The notes beneath the pieces were generated by a model. It worked only from the letters and a program-made list of their open reading frames with translations. It was not told where the DNA came from and searched no databases. Below, one piece after another: positions 29,283 to 38,974 of a stretch of 64,000 bases of DNA (the first letter of the stretch is position 1; each line of letters begins with the position of its first letter). Source of the DNA: Paraburkholderia caledonica NBRC 102488. GTDB lineage: Bacteria > Pseudomonadota > Gammaproteobacteria > Burkholderiales > Burkholderiaceae. Where the stretch lies: contig NZ_BAYE01000003.1 of NCBI RefSeq assembly GCF_000685095.1, positions 124,001 to 188,000 of the forward strand, given 5' to 3'. Position numbers and translations under genes: made by a program.

Positions 29283-30202
29283 CGCATGCGCCCCAGTCTC
29301 TGATCGATCCACTCGATCAGTTCGCTCACAACGCGCTCGCCGTCCAGATCGTTCATCGTCTCGTGAAAGCTGCCTTCGTAGAGCCGCAGCGTCTTGTCCG
29401 GCGATCCGGCGTGCTCGCTAAAGTCGCGGCTTCCTAGAGGCTCCGTGAGCTTGTCGGCGGTGCCGTGATAGACGAGTAGCGGCAAGCGCAGCGCCGCGCG
29501 GCCCGCTTCGATGCGCGCCATCGACAGCAGCAATTCCGCGCCGGTGCGCGCGGGGATCGGACCGTGATGCACGAGCGGGTCGTTGCGGTTCGCGTCCACC
29601 ACGGCAGGAACGCGCGAGAGCAGGGCGGCGTCGATTTTCATTGCCGGGAAGCTCGGCCATACGCGGCTGATCACCTGACTCAGCTTGAGCATCCAGCGAG
29701 GCACGTCGCGGCCTGGCGCGAGAGCGGGGCTCGACAGGATCAGACCGCTCACGCGTGTGCCGAGGTCGTCGCGAGCGGTGCCGAGGCGCTCGGTCGCGTA
29801 AAGCGCGGCTACGGCGCCTCCCATGCTATGGCCCATCAGAAAAATCGGTGCATGCGGACGTGCTTGGGCTGCGGCATCGAGTAAAGCCTGTGCGTCCAGC
29901 AGGTAATCGTCGAATCGTTCGACGTATGCGCGCTTGCCGGGTGCCCGGCCATGGCCGCGCAAGTCGATTGCCAGCAGTTCGACGCCGGCCGCATTGAGCC
30001 TCGTGGCCAGCGCCCGATAGCGGCCTGCGTGCTCAGCCAGGCCGTGGATCAGTGCAACCGTTGCGCGCGGCGTTCCTATGACAGGCCAGCGGTACAGCGG
30101 CAATTCCACGTTGTCGGCCGCAATGATTGACGAGCGAAAAGGCTCGGTGCTTTCTGCGCCGGTCGGGGCGGCGAAAGCGCTGCTGTTTTGGGGAGTCTCC
30201 AT
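29279..30202 (-). CDS. Alpha/beta hydrolase, lysophospholipase/monoacylglycerol lipase-like
   Basis: A 307-residue serine hydrolase. The nucleophile elbow is GHSMGG near residue 127, the oxyanion HGLAEHAGRY near residue 54, and the DLRGHGRAPGKR strand is typical of Hydrolase_4 (PldB/MGL) proteins. The likely acid and histidine are in the GTADKLTEP and YEGSFHETMND segments. No signal peptide is seen, suggesting a cytoplasmic enzyme. It converges with the crotonase gene with a 4-nt overlap and no terminator. Confidence 0.88.
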   Translation of the reverse strand: METPQNSSAFAAPTGAESTEPFRSSIIAADNVELPLYRWPVIGTPRATVALIHGLAEHAGRYRALATRLNAAGVELLAIDLRGHGRAPGKRAYVERFDDYLLDAQALLDAAAQARPHAPIFLMGHSMGGAVAALYATERLGTARDDLGTRVSGLILSSPALAPGRDVPRWMLKLSQVISRVWPSFPAMKIDAALLSRVPAVVDANRNDPLVHHGPIPARTGAELLLSMARIEAGRAALRLPLLVYHGTADKLTEPLGSRDFSEHAGSPDKTLRLYEGSFHETMNDLDGERVVSELIEWIDQRLGRMR

Positions 30203-30443
30203 GACGGCGCGTCCATTGGTTCTGGTCCCGGCAGATCATAGACCGCCGCCGTGTCGCCCGGCGAAATCGCGCCTTGCATGTTCCTCTAATGTCAATTAGT
30301 TATGAAAGAATCGTAATTGATTATTAAAGGGAATGACGTCGCCTACGGTAGAATCGCGGGCTCAAATCCCAATAAAAGTGACGGCGGATGCTTGGTCGCA
30401 GAGCGCATGACGCTCGTCGACAAACCCGCCGTTTCGTTTTTCC
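30203..30443. other. Intergenic region upstream of metN
   Basis: The gap between the divergent hydrolase gene and metNIQ includes an AT-rich stretch (about 30285-30330) that could hold the promoters of both. I looked for a SAM riboswitch and a clear MetJ-like repeat and saw neither. A -10-like TAGAAT at 30349-30354 lacks a fitting -35. Confidence 0.3.
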
Positions 30444-31478
30444 ATGATCGAAATACGCAATATCTCCCAGCGGTTCGCGGGACCCCGGGGCTGGGTCGAG
30501 GCACTGCACAACGTCAATCTGTCGATTCCGGCGGGCGAAGTGTTCGGCATCATCGGCCGCAGTGGTGCGGGCAAGAGCACGCTTGTGCGCACCATCAACC
30601 TGCTGACGCGTCCAACGGAAGGCAACATCGTCGTCGACGGACGGGATCTGACCACGCTGCCTGCTGCGCAACTGCGCGAGGCGCGCCGCGAAATCGGCAT
30701 GATCTTCCAGCACTTCAACCTGCTGTCGTCGCGCACGGTGTACGAGAACGTCGCGCTTCCGCTCGAACTCGCCGGCATGAAGCGCGACGAGATCGAGGCG
30801 CACGTGCTGCCGCTGCTTGAACTCGTGGGCTTGTCCGCGCAGAAGGACCGCTACCCCGCGCAGATCAGCGGCGGGCAAAAGCAACGCGTGGGCATCGCGC
30901 GAGCGCTTGCTAGCAAGCCGAAGGTGCTGCTCTCGGACGAAGCGACGTCCGCGCTCGATCCCGAAACCACGCGCGCGATCCTCGAACTGCTCAAGCGGAT
31001 CAATCGCGAACTGAATCTGACCATCGTGTTGATCACGCATCAGATGGACGTGATCAAGCAGGTTTGCGACCGCGTCGCCGTGCTCGACGCGGGCCGCGTG
31101 GTCGAAGAGGGCAAGGTGATCGACGTGTTCCTGCAACCGCATCACGAAGTCACGCGCGCGCTGATCGGCGACGTGATCGCGCAAGAACTTCCGCCCGCAA
31201 TGAAGGCGCGCGTGGCCGAGCGTTTGAAGACCGGCAGCGGTCATTTGCTGCGCCTCGCGTTTACGGGGTCGGGCGTCGATCAGCCGATTCTCTCGGAGAC
31301 GATTCGCCGCTACGAACTCGACTTCAACATCCTGCACGGCCAGATCGACGAGATCCAGGGGCAGGCGTTCGGCTCGCTCGCGGTGCTCGCGGGCGGCGAG
31401 CCGACCAAGGTGGCGCAAGCGCTCGCTTATCTGCGCGAACAAGGTGTGGTGGTGGAGGAACTCTCGTATGTTGAGTGA
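30444..31478 (+). CDS. metN: Methionine ABC transporter ATP-binding protein
   Basis: The 344-residue ATPase of the MetNIQ importer for D- and L-methionine. It has Walker [11 protein letters not shown]-loop FQHFNLL, signature SGGQKQR and Walker [13 protein letters not shown] in residues about 1-240. The C-terminal ACT-like NIL domain (residues about 265-344) binds methionine and mediates trans-inhibition in E. coli. It overlaps metI by 11 nt. Confidence 0.95.
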   Translation: MIEIRNISQRFAGPRGWVEALHNVNLSIPAGEVFGIIGRSGAGKSTLVRTINLLTRPTEGNIVVDGRDLTTLPAAQLREARREIGMIFQHFNLLSSRTVYENVALPLELAGMKRDEIEAHVLPLLELVGLSAQKDRYPAQISGGQKQRVGIARALASKPKVLLSDEATSALDPETTRAILELLKRINRELNLTIVLITHQMDVIKQVCDRVAVLDAGRVVEEGKVIDVFLQPHHEVTRALIGDVIAQELPPAMKARVAERLKTGSGHLLRLAFTGSGVDQPILSETIRRYELDFNILHGQIDEIQGQAFGSLAVLAGGEPTKVAQALAYLREQGVVVEELSYVE

Positions 31479-32121
31479 AATGTTCGATATGTTCGTCCAG
31501 TCGTTCTGGGAAACGCTCGTCATGGTGGGCATTTCCGGACTGGTCGGCGCGCTGGTGGGTTTGCCGCTCGGCGTGCTGCTATATCTGACGGACCGTCAAG
31601 GCGTATTGCAGAACGTCGCAGTCAATCGTGCGATGGGCGTGGTCGTCAATGCGGTTCGCTCTACGCCGTTCATCATCCTGCTCGTGGCGGTGATTCCGTT
31701 CACGCGCCTCGTGGTCGGCTCGTCGATCGGCACGGCTGCGGCCGTTGTGCCGCTGACCATTGCCGCAGCGCCGTTCATCGCGCGTCTCGTCGAGACCGCG
31801 CTGCGCGAAGTCGATCGCGGCCTGATCGAGGCGGCGCAAGCAATGGGCGCGACCACCAGCCAGATCGTATTCAAGGTGTTGTTGCCGGAATCGCTGCCGG
31901 GCGTCGTCGCCGGGTTGACGATCACGTTCGTCTCGCTGGTCGGGTATTCGGCGATGGCGGGCGCGATCGGCGGCGGCGGTCTCGGCGACCTGGGCATCCG
32001 GTACGGGTATCAGCGGTTTCTGCCGGAAGTCATGTTGACGGTCGTCGTGATTCTGATCGTTTTCGTGCAGTTGGTGCAGTCGTTCGGGGATTGGCTCGTG
32101 CGTCGTCTGAGCCATAAATAA
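31468..32121 (+). CDS. metI: Methionine ABC transporter permease
   Basis: A 217-residue inner-membrane permease with about five transmembrane helices. The cytoplasmic coupling motif [20 protein letters not shown] is the EAA loop that contacts MetN. ATG 31468 (MLSEMFDMF) is the start, within the end of metN, indicating translational coupling. metQ follows after 14 nt. Confidence 0.95.
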   Translation: MLSEMFDMFVQSFWETLVMVGISGLVGALVGLPLGVLLYLTDRQGVLQNVAVNRAMGVVVNAVRSTPFIILLVAVIPFTRLVVGSSIGTAAAVVPLTIAAAPFIARLVETALREVDRGLIEAAQAMGATTSQIVFKVLLPESLPGVVAGLTITFVSLVGYSAMAGAIGGGGLGDLGIRYGYQRFLPEVMLTVVVILIVFVQLVQSFGDWLVRRLSHK

Positions 32122-32135
32122 TCAAAAGGTCCATC

Positions 32136-32933
32136 ATGCAACGTCGTTTCATTTTCAAGCTCGCCGCGGCGCTCGGTGCCGTATCGATGTTCGGCGCCAA
32201 CGCGGCTCACGCTGAAGACGCGATCAAGGTCGGCGTCACCGGCGGTCCGCACGCGCAGATCATGGAAGTCGTGAAGACTGTCGCGGCAAAGAACGGTCTG
32301 AACATCAAGATCGTCGAATTCTCCGACTACGTGCAGCCGAACGCGGCGCTCGCCGGCGGCGACCTCGACGCAAACAGCTATCAGCACGACCCGTACTTGC
32401 AGGCGCAGGTGAAGGACCGCGGCTACAAGCTGATTCGTGTCGCCGATACGGTCACGTATCCGATGGGCATCTATTCGAAGAAAGTGAAGACGCTGGCCGA
32501 CCTGCAGCCGGGCGCGAAGATCGCGGTGCCGAACGACCCGACCAACGGCGGCCGCGCGCTTCTGCTGCTGCAAAAGCAGGGGCTTCTGAAGTTGCGCGCC
32601 GACGCGGGTCTGAAGGCTACGCCGCTCGACATCGTCGACAATCCCCGGAAGCTGAAGATCGTCGAACTCGACGCCGCGCAGATTCCGCGCTCGCTCAACG
32701 ACGTGGATGCTGCGGCGATCAACACCAACTTCGCCATGGAAGCAGGGTTGAAGCCGAAGCAGGACGCGATCGCGATCGAAGACCCGAAGGGTCCGTACGT
32801 GAACATCATCGCGATCCGCGAGGCGGACAGGAATAAGCCGTGGGTCGCCAAGCTGGTGGCGGCTTACCATTCGCCGGAAGTGAAGCAGTTTGTCGAGGGC
32901 AAGTTCGGCGGCGCTGTCATCACCGCCTGGTGA
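32136..32933 (+). CDS. metQ: Methionine-binding periplasmic protein (NlpA/MetQ family)
   Basis: A 265-residue substrate-binding protein. It has the family motifs VGVTGGPHAQIM, DYVQPNAALAGGDLDANSYQ and VTYPMGIYSKK. The signal peptide ends in NAAHAED and has no lipobox cysteine, so unlike E. coli MetQ this protein should be a soluble periplasmic protein cleaved by signal peptidase I. It closes the metNIQ operon and is followed by a strong terminator. Confidence 0.94.
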   Translation: MQRRFIFKLAAALGAVSMFGANAAHAEDAIKVGVTGGPHAQIMEVVKTVAAKNGLNIKIVEFSDYVQPNAALAGGDLDANSYQHDPYLQAQVKDRGYKLIRVADTVTYPMGIYSKKVKTLADLQPGAKIAVPNDPTNGGRALLLLQKQGLLKLRADAGLKATPLDIVDNPRKLKIVELDAAQIPRSLNDVDAAAINTNFAMEAGLKPKQDAIAIEDPKGPYVNIIAIREADRNKPWVAKLVAAYHSPEVKQFVEGKFGGAVITAW

Positions 32934-32995
32934 GTCGAGCGGCTCCAGAAACGGCAAGACACCTCGGCGATATGAGAACTAGAGTCGTAAGTGAG

Positions 32996-33023
32996 AACCC
33001 GGGGTTGCTGCCCGGGTTTTTTT
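32996..33023 (+). terminator. Intrinsic terminator of metNIQ
   Basis: AACCCGGG pairs with CCCGGGTT over a short loop and is followed by a run of seven T residues. Confidence 0.85.
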
Positions 33024-33170
33024 GCGATTAAAATAGAACGACCGTTCGATATTGCCGTCACGCCACTGGGGAGCGATATCCTCGTGCTAGAACACCCGCG
33101 ATAAGGCTGCAGTGAGGCAGTCGCTATAATGTTCGTTGGGTTGACGTATTCGTAACTTTGGAGCGTGTGC

Positions 33171-33920
33171 ATGAAAATCCTGGTGCCAGTCAAGAGAGTG
33201 GTCGATTACAACGTGAAGGTCCGAGTCAAGTCGGACGGCACGGGCGTCGACATTGCGAACGTAAAGATGTCGATGAATCCGTTCGACGAAATCGCGGTTG
33301 AAGAGGCCGTGCGTCTGAAAGAAGCCGGTGTCGCGACCGAGGTGATCGCGGTGTCGGCCGGTGTCACGCAATCGCAGGAAACGCTGCGCACGGCGCTGGC
33401 CATCGGCGCGGACCGCGCGATCCTGATCGAGTCCACGGAAGAATTGCAGCCGCTGGCTGTCGCCAAGCTGCTCAAGGCGCTGGTCGACAAGGAGCAGCCG
33501 CAACTGGTGATTCTCGGCAAGCAGGCCATCGACGACGATTCGAACCAGACAGGTCAGATGCTTGCCGCACTGGCTAACCTGCCGCAGGCAACGTTCGCGT
33601 CGAAAGTGGTCGTGGCCGACGGCAAGGCAACGGTTTCGCGCGAAGTGGACGGCGGCGCCGAAACGCTGTCGCTCACGCTGCCCGCAGTGGTCACCACCGA
33701 CCTCCGCCTGAACGAGCCGCGCTATGTGACGCTGCCGAACATCATGAAGGCGAAGAAAAAGCCGCTCGAAACGATCAAGCCTGAAGACCTCGGCGTCGAT
33801 GTCACGCCGCGTCTGAAAACGCTGAAGGTTGTCGAGCCGCCCAAGCGCTCCGCCGGTGTGAAGGTGCCGGATGTGAAGACGCTGGTCGAGAAGCTGAAGA
33901 CCGAAGCCAAGGTGCTGTGA
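33171..33920 (+). CDS. etfB: Electron transfer flavoprotein subunit beta
   Basis: The 249-residue beta subunit of ETF, which carries electrons from acyl-CoA dehydrogenases to ETF-ubiquinone oxidoreductase. The N-terminus [20 protein letters not shown] and the AMP-binding segment [15 protein letters not shown] are characteristic, with KAKKKPLE near residue 196. ATG 33171 is preceded by GGAG. A TATAAT at 33125-33130 may be the -10. etfA follows after 22 nt. Confidence 0.96.
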   Translation: MKILVPVKRVVDYNVKVRVKSDGTGVDIANVKMSMNPFDEIAVEEAVRLKEAGVATEVIAVSAGVTQSQETLRTALAIGADRAILIESTEELQPLAVAKLLKALVDKEQPQLVILGKQAIDDDSNQTGQMLAALANLPQATFASKVVVADGKATVSREVDGGAETLSLTLPAVVTTDLRLNEPRYVTLPNIMKAKKKPLETIKPEDLGVDVTPRLKTLKVVEPPKRSAGVKVPDVKTLVEKLKTEAKVL

Positions 33921-33942
33921 GCAGCGCACGGAGACGAATGAA

Positions 33943-34887
33943 ATGACGAATCTGGTGAATCTTGTAATAGCAGAACACGACAATACGTCGATCAAGGGCG
34001 CAACGCTGAATACGATCGCAGCCGCGCAGAAGGTCGGCGGCGATATTCATGTGCTGGTCGCAGGTCAAAATGCGCAGGCTGCAGCGGATGCGGCGGCGAA
34101 GATCGTCGGTGTTTCCAAAGTGTTGCTGGCCGACGCGCCGCAACTCGCCGAAGGGCTCGCTGAAAACGTAGAAGCAACGGTGCTGAACATCGCGAAAGAC
34201 TACTCGCACATCTTCGCGCCGGCCACCGCCTACGGCAAGAACATCGCGCCGCGTATCGCAGCGAAGCTCGACGTCGCGCAGATCAGCGATATCACCGCGG
34301 TCGATTCCCCGGACACGTTCGAGCGCCCGATCTACGCGGGCAACGCTATCGCGACGGTGCAGTCGGCTGATCCGATCAAGGTCATTACCGTACGCACAAC
34401 GGGCTTCGACGCAGTTGCCGCCGAAGGCGGCAGCGCGACGATAGAGAAGATCGAAGCAGCCGCGGACGCGGGCATCTCGCAGTTCGTCAGCCGTGAAGTG
34501 ACGAAGCTGGATCGTCCGGAACTGACGTCGGCGAAGATCATCGTTTCGGGCGGGCGCGGCCTGGGCAACGGTGAGAACTACACCAAGGTTCTCGAGCCGC
34601 TGGCCGACAAGCTGAACGCGGCGCTGGGTGCATCGCGTGCAGCAGTGGACGCGGGCTTCGTGCCTAACGACTATCAGGTCGGCCAGACCGGCAAGATCGT
34701 CGCGCCGCAACTGTACGTGGCGGTCGGCATCTCCGGCGCGATCCAGCATCTGGCGGGCATGAAGGACAGCAAGGTGATCGTCGCCATCAACAAAGACCCG
34801 GAAGCGCCGATTTTCAGCGTCGCCGATTATGGCCTTGTTGGCGATCTGTTCACGCTGGTGCCGGAACTCGTCACCGAACTCGGCTAA
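33943..34887 (+). CDS. etfA: Electron transfer flavoprotein subunit alpha
   Basis: The 314-residue FAD-binding alpha subunit. The C-terminal FAD domain (residues about 190-314) carries [35 protein letters not shown] and the [10 protein letters not shown] motif. It pairs with etfB just upstream and feeds into the acyl-CoA dehydrogenase encoded next. Start ATG 33943 follows GGAG. Confidence 0.96.
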   Translation: MTNLVNLVIAEHDNTSIKGATLNTIAAAQKVGGDIHVLVAGQNAQAAADAAAKIVGVSKVLLADAPQLAEGLAENVEATVLNIAKDYSHIFAPATAYGKNIAPRIAAKLDVAQISDITAVDSPDTFERPIYAGNAIATVQSADPIKVITVRTTGFDAVAAEGGSATIEKIEAAADAGISQFVSREVTKLDRPELTSAKIIVSGGRGLGNGENYTKVLEPLADKLNAALGASRAAVDAGFVPNDYQVGQTGKIVAPQLYVAVGISGAIQHLAGMKDSKVIVAINKDPEAPIFSVADYGLVGDLFTLVPELVTELG

Positions 34888-34935
34888 GCGTCCGGGCGCC
34901 GTATAAAAGCCATTCAAAGGCGTTAGGCGACATAT

Positions 34936-34971
34936 AAAGGGCGCGGGACCAACAAGTCCGGCGCCCTTTTT
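34936..34971 (+). terminator. Intrinsic terminator after etfBA
   Basis: An AAGGGCGC...GCGCCCTT stem, extended by GGAC/GTCC, is followed by five T residues between etfA and the acyl-CoA dehydrogenase gene. Confidence 0.75.
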
Positions 34972-34995
34972 CCATCAAGGCAGGAGGAGAACACA

Positions 34996-36786
34996 ATGAG
35001 CTATACGGCGCCTATCAAGGACATGCTGTTCGTGATGAAAGAACTGGCGGATCTCGAGCAGATCGCGACGCTGCCAGGCTTCGAGGACGCGAATCTGGAC
35101 ACCGCCCAGGCCGTGCTGGAAGAGTCGGCGAAACTATGCGGCGAAGTGCTGGCTCCGCTGAATGTGGAAGGCGATCGCAATCCGAGCAGTTGGAAAGACG
35201 GCGTGGTCACCGCGACGCCGGGCTTCAAGGAAGCGTTCCGCCAGTTTGGCGAAGGCGGCTGGCAGGGCGTGCAGCATCCTGTCGACTATGAAGGTCAGGG
35301 CTTGCCCAAGCTGATCGCGACCGCGTGTATCGAAATGCTGAACGCGTCGAACCTGTCATTCGCGTTGTGTCCGTTGCTGACCGACGGCGCGATCGAAGCG
35401 CTGCTGACCGCCGGCACCGACGCGCAGAAACAGACCTATGTGCCCAAGCTGGTTTCCGGCGAATGGACCGGCACGATGAACCTCACCGAGCCGCAAGCCG
35501 GCTCTGACCTCGCGCTCGTGCGCACGCGTGCCGAGCCGCAAGGCGACGGTTCGTTCAAGCTCTTCGGCACGAAGATTTTCATCACGTGGGGCGAGCACGA
35601 CATGGCGAAGAACATCGCGCATCTCGTGCTGGCGCGCACGCCGAATGCGCCTGAAGGCGTGAAGGGCATTTCGCTCTTTATCGTTCCAAAGTTTCTGATC
35701 AATGAAGACGGTTCGCTCGGCGAGCGTAACGACGTGCACTGCGTGTCGATCGAACACAAGCTCGGCATCAAGGCGAGCCCGACCGCGGTACTGCAATTCG
35801 GCGATCACGGCGGCGCGATCGGGCACCTGATCGGCGAGGAAAATCGCGGCCTCGAGTACATGTTCATCATGATGAACGCGGCTCGTTTTGCTGTTGGCAT
35901 GCAGGGCGTCGGCGTGTCGGATCGCGCGTATCAGAAGGCGGTCGCGTATGCGAAGGACCGCGTACAAAGCCGTCCCGTCGACGGCTCTGCAAAACAGCCG
36001 GTTGCGATCATTCAGCATCCGGACGTGCGCCGCATGCTGTCGACTATGCGCGCGCTCACGGAAGCGTCGCGTGCGCTCGCTTACGTCGCGGCAGGACATT
36101 GCGACATCGCGCATCGTCATCCGGACGAAGCGACGCGTGCGAGCCACCAGGCGATTTATGAATTCCTCGTGCCGATCGTGAAGGGCTGGAGCACCGAGCT
36201 GTCGATCGACGTGACGAGCCTCGGCGTGCAGGTGCACGGCGGCATGGGTTTCATCGAGGAAACGGGCGCCGCGCAGTATTACCGCGATGCGCGCATTCTG
36301 CCGATTTACGAAGGTACGACTGCGATTCAGGCAAACGATCTGATCGGCCGCAAGACGGTGCGTGATGGCGGCAAGGTTGCGAAGTCGCTGCTCGCGGGCG
36401 TCGCCGAGACCGTCGAATCGCTCGGTGCGCAGCAAGGGCCTGCGTTCCAGTCGATGAGAAAGTATCTCGGGCAAGGGCAGCGCTCGTTGAGCGCTGCGAT
36501 CGATTTCGTCGTCGCGAACACGAAAGAGGATCCGAACGCCGTGTTTGCCGGGAGCGTGCCTTATCTGAAGCTCGCCGGGATTGTGCTCGGCGGCTGGCAG
36601 ATGGCGCGTGCACTGCTCGTCGCCGCCCAGAAGCGCGACGAAGACCCGGCGTTTTACAGCGCGAAAATCGCGACCGCGCAATTCTATGCGGAGCATGTGT
36701 TGCCGCTTGCGTCCGCGCTCGAAGCGTCGATTGTCAGCGCGAAGGGCGGCGAGGGCGTGCTCGCGTTGTCGGCGGACCAGTTCTGA
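34996..36786 (+). CDS. Acyl-CoA dehydrogenase, long form with C-terminal domain (DmdC-like)
   Basis: A 596-residue flavoenzyme catalysing alpha,beta-dehydrogenation of an acyl-CoA. The FAD-binding TMNLTEPQAGSDLA and FITWGEHDMA segments and the C-terminal acyl-CoA dehydrogenase motif LGVQVHGGMGFIEE are present. It is about 200 residues longer than typical short-chain enzymes, with an extra C-terminal domain (residues about 470-596), as in the 3-methylmercaptopropionyl-CoA dehydrogenase family. The catalytic base is probably the Glu in IYEGTTAIQAND. A strong Shine-Dalgarno (AGGAGGAG) precedes ATG 34996. It would donate electrons to EtfBA encoded just upstream. The exact acyl substrate is not known. 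Confidence 0.92.
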   Translation: MSYTAPIKDMLFVMKELADLEQIATLPGFEDANLDTAQAVLEESAKLCGEVLAPLNVEGDRNPSSWKDGVVTATPGFKEAFRQFGEGGWQGVQHPVDYEGQGLPKLIATACIEMLNASNLSFALCPLLTDGAIEALLTAGTDAQKQTYVPKLVSGEWTGTMNLTEPQAGSDLALVRTRAEPQGDGSFKLFGTKIFITWGEHDMAKNIAHLVLARTPNAPEGVKGISLFIVPKFLINEDGSLGERNDVHCVSIEHKLGIKASPTAVLQFGDHGGAIGHLIGEENRGLEYMFIMMNAARFAVGMQGVGVSDRAYQKAVAYAKDRVQSRPVDGSAKQPVAIIQHPDVRRMLSTMRALTEASRALAYVAAGHCDIAHRHPDEATRASHQAIYEFLVPIVKGWSTELSIDVTSLGVQVHGGMGFIEETGAAQYYRDARILPIYEGTTAIQANDLIGRKTVRDGGKVAKSLLAGVAETVESLGAQQGPAFQSMRKYLGQGQRSLSAAIDFVVANTKEDPNAVFAGSVPYLKLAGIVLGGWQMARALLVAAQKRDEDPAFYSAKIATAQFYAEHVLPLASALEASIVSAKGGEGVLALSADQF

Positions 36787-36820
36787 TACGGTCTGTCGCT
36801 AGACATTGCCCTGTAAATGC

Positions 36821-36849
36821 AAACGGCGCCTTGTAGCAAGGCGCCGTTT
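36821..36849. terminator. Bidirectional hairpin terminator between acyl-CoA dehydrogenase gene and dadA
   Basis: A perfect 13-base-pair stem (AAACGGCGCCTTG/CAAGGCGCCGTTT) with a TAG loop, between two convergent genes. The T-runs are short (three), so termination may be less efficient. Confidence 0.65.
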
Positions 36850-36934
36850 CTCTTGTTACGAGTCGCTTCGTGCAGTCACGAACCGGCTGACGACGCTCTA
36901 TGCGTCAAGTCTCACGAGCTCGCACAGTCACGCT

Positions 36935-38221
36935 TCACGCATAAGCCGGACGATGCGCGCCGCCGGTGTCGCCGAGATAGCGATGTACCGACAGATCGTC
37001 TGCCTTGATGGCAGGCTGCTTGCCCGAGATGACGTCGGCGAGCAATTGCCCCGAACCGCACGACATGGTCCAGCCGAGTGTGCCGTGGCCAGTGTTCAGG
37101 AACAGATTCGCCACCGGCGTGCGTCCGACGATCGGTGTGCCGTCCGGCGTCATGGGCCGCAGCCCGGTCCAGAAGCTCGCCTTCGACGTATCGCCGCCAC
37201 CCGGGAACAGGTCGTTCACGCACAGTTCCAGCGTTTCACGGCGCGCCTGGCGCAACGACTTGTCGAAGCCGACGATCTCAGCCATGCCGCCCACGCGAAT
37301 CCGGTTGTCGAAACGGGTGATCGCGATCTTGTAGGTTTCGTCCAGCACCGTGGAAACGGGCGCGGCCGCTTCATTGACGATAGGCGCCGTGATCGAGTAG
37401 CCCTTGAGCGGATACACCGGAATCTTCACGAGCCCGGACAGGAATTTCGTCGAATACGAACCCAGCGCGACCACGAACGAATCGGCGCGCACCAGTTCGT
37501 TGCCGCATTGCACGCCGGCAATGCGATCTGCGGCCATGGCGAGTGCGTCGATCGGCGTGTTGTAGCGGAATTTGACACCCAGTTGCTCGGCCAGCGCGGC
37601 AAGGCGCGTGGTGAACATCTGACAGTCGCCGGTTTCGTCGCCCGGCAGGCGCAGACCGCCGGTCAGCTTGTGGGAGACGGCGGCGAGCGCCGGTTCCGCC
37701 TGCGCCAGTTCGGCGGCCGTGAGCAGCTCGTACGGCACATTGGCTTCGCGCAGCACGGCGATGTCTTTCGCCGCGCCGTCGAATTGCTGCTGCGTGCGGA
37801 ACACCTGCAGTGTGCCGCCAGTGCGGCCTTCGTACTGAATGCCGGTCTCCGCTCGGAGTGCCTGAAGGCAATCGCGGCTGTATTCGGCAAGACGGACCAT
37901 GCGGCCCTTGTTGACCGCATAGCGCGACTCGGTGCAGTTCTGCAGCATTTGCCACATCCATTGCAACTGGAACTGCGTGCCGTCGAGGCGGATTGCGAGC
38001 GGTGCGTGTTTCTGGAACATCCACTTGACGGCTTTCAGCGGCACGCCCGGTGCAGCCCACGGCGACGCATAGCCGGGCGAGATCTGCCCGGCGTTGGCGA
38101 AACTGGTTTCGAGCGCCGGGCCGGCTTCCCGATCGATAACGGTCACTTCATGACCCGCTCGTGCCAGGTAATACGCACTCGTCACGCCGACGACGCCACT
38201 GCCCAAAACGACGACTCGCAT
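36935..38221 (-). CDS. dadA: D-amino acid dehydrogenase small subunit
   Basis: A 428-residue FAD-dependent membrane-associated dehydrogenase that deaminates D-alanine and other D-amino acids to keto acids. The FAD motif is [19 protein letters not shown] at the N-terminus, and the [20 protein letters not shown] segment is a DadA hallmark. The C-terminal FAD-binding [17 protein letters not shown] is intact. It is divergent from an Lrp-family regulator, the usual dadA arrangement, so leucine- or alanine-responsive control is likely. Confidence 0.95.
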   Translation of the reverse strand: MRVVVLGSGVVGVTSAYYLARAGHEVTVIDREAGPALETSFANAGQISPGYASPWAAPGVPLKAVKWMFQKHAPLAIRLDGTQFQLQWMWQMLQNCTESRYAVNKGRMVRLAEYSRDCLQALRAETGIQYEGRTGGTLQVFRTQQQFDGAAKDIAVLREANVPYELLTAAELAQAEPALAAVSHKLTGGLRLPGDETGDCQMFTTRLAALAEQLGVKFRYNTPIDALAMAADRIAGVQCGNELVRADSFVVALGSYSTKFLSGLVKIPVYPLKGYSITAPIVNEAAAPVSTVLDETYKIAITRFDNRIRVGGMAEIVGFDKSLRQARRETLELCVNDLFPGGGDTSKASFWTGLRPMTPDGTPIVGRTPVANLFLNTGHGTLGWTMSCGSGQLLADVISGKQPAIKADDLSVHRYLGDTGGAHRPAYA

Positions 38222-38388
38222 AGCTGCTCCGGAAAATTCGCAAAGATTCGGGGGCGGTGCGCTCGTTGGTTCGTGCGGATTCGTGCGATTAACGAGGTGT
38301 AACGAGGTTCGCCCAGTGTTAACCGCTATACTATGGTCGAGCCTGCAGGTTTTGTTATTGTATTTTTGCGATTTTCAGAAGAAACACT

Positions 38389-38889
38389 ATGCGTACGCAG
38401 CGCCAGCCGGTCCGAGCTCTCGACAAGCTCGATCACAAGATTCTCCGTCTGCTGCAGCAGGACGGCCGCATGGCCATGAAAGACCTCGCGGAGCAGGTCG
38501 GACTGTCGGTCACGCCGTGTATCGAGCGCGTCAAGCGCATGGAGCGCGACGGCGTCATTACCGGCTACTACGCGCGCGTGAATCCGGCCGAACTGGGCGC
38601 GGCACTGCTCGTGTTCGTGGAGATCACGCTGGATCACAAAAGCGGCAACATGTTCGACCAGTTTCGGCGTGAAGTGCAGAAAATCCCCGAAGTGCTCGAA
38701 TGCCACCTCGTGTCGGGCGACTTCGACTATCTGATCAAGGCGCGGATCGGCGAAATGGCGGACTACCGCAAGCTGCTCGGCGACATCCTCCTGCAGCTCC
38801 CCGGCGCGGTGCAGTCTAAAAGCTATGTCGTGATGGAAGAAATCAAGGAAACGTTGACCATTCCCGTAGGCGACGAAGCCACGCGCTAG
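38389..38889 (+). CDS. Lrp/AsnC-family transcriptional regulator, DadR-like
   Basis: A 166-residue feast/famine regulator with an N-terminal helix-turn-helix (LDKLDHKILRLLQQDGR, then VGLSVTPCIERVKRME) and a C-terminal RAM ligand-binding domain (ECHLVSGDFDYLIKARIGEM). It is transcribed away from dadA across a 167-nt gap containing a -10-like TATACT (38327-38332), so it probably regulates dadA in response to an amino acid, as DadR does in Pseudomonas. It could equally be a global Lrp; the ligand is not known. Confidence 0.93.
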   Translation: MRTQRQPVRALDKLDHKILRLLQQDGRMAMKDLAEQVGLSVTPCIERVKRMERDGVITGYYARVNPAELGAALLVFVEITLDHKSGNMFDQFRREVQKIPEVLECHLVSGDFDYLIKARIGEMADYRKLLGDILLQLPGAVQSKSYVVMEEIKETLTIPVGDEATR

Positions 38890-38974
38890 TTTTCCGCAGG
38901 GCTCGACAAACGGCGTAAACACTGTATATTTATACAGGTGTTCTGCGCCGTTTTCCATTCGTCTCCTGCTAGCC

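Noticed and set aside
30203-30443. SAM riboswitch or MetJ-type site upstream of metN
   Set aside because: I could not find the helices of a known SAM riboswitch class or a repeated met-box; only an AT-rich stretch is present.
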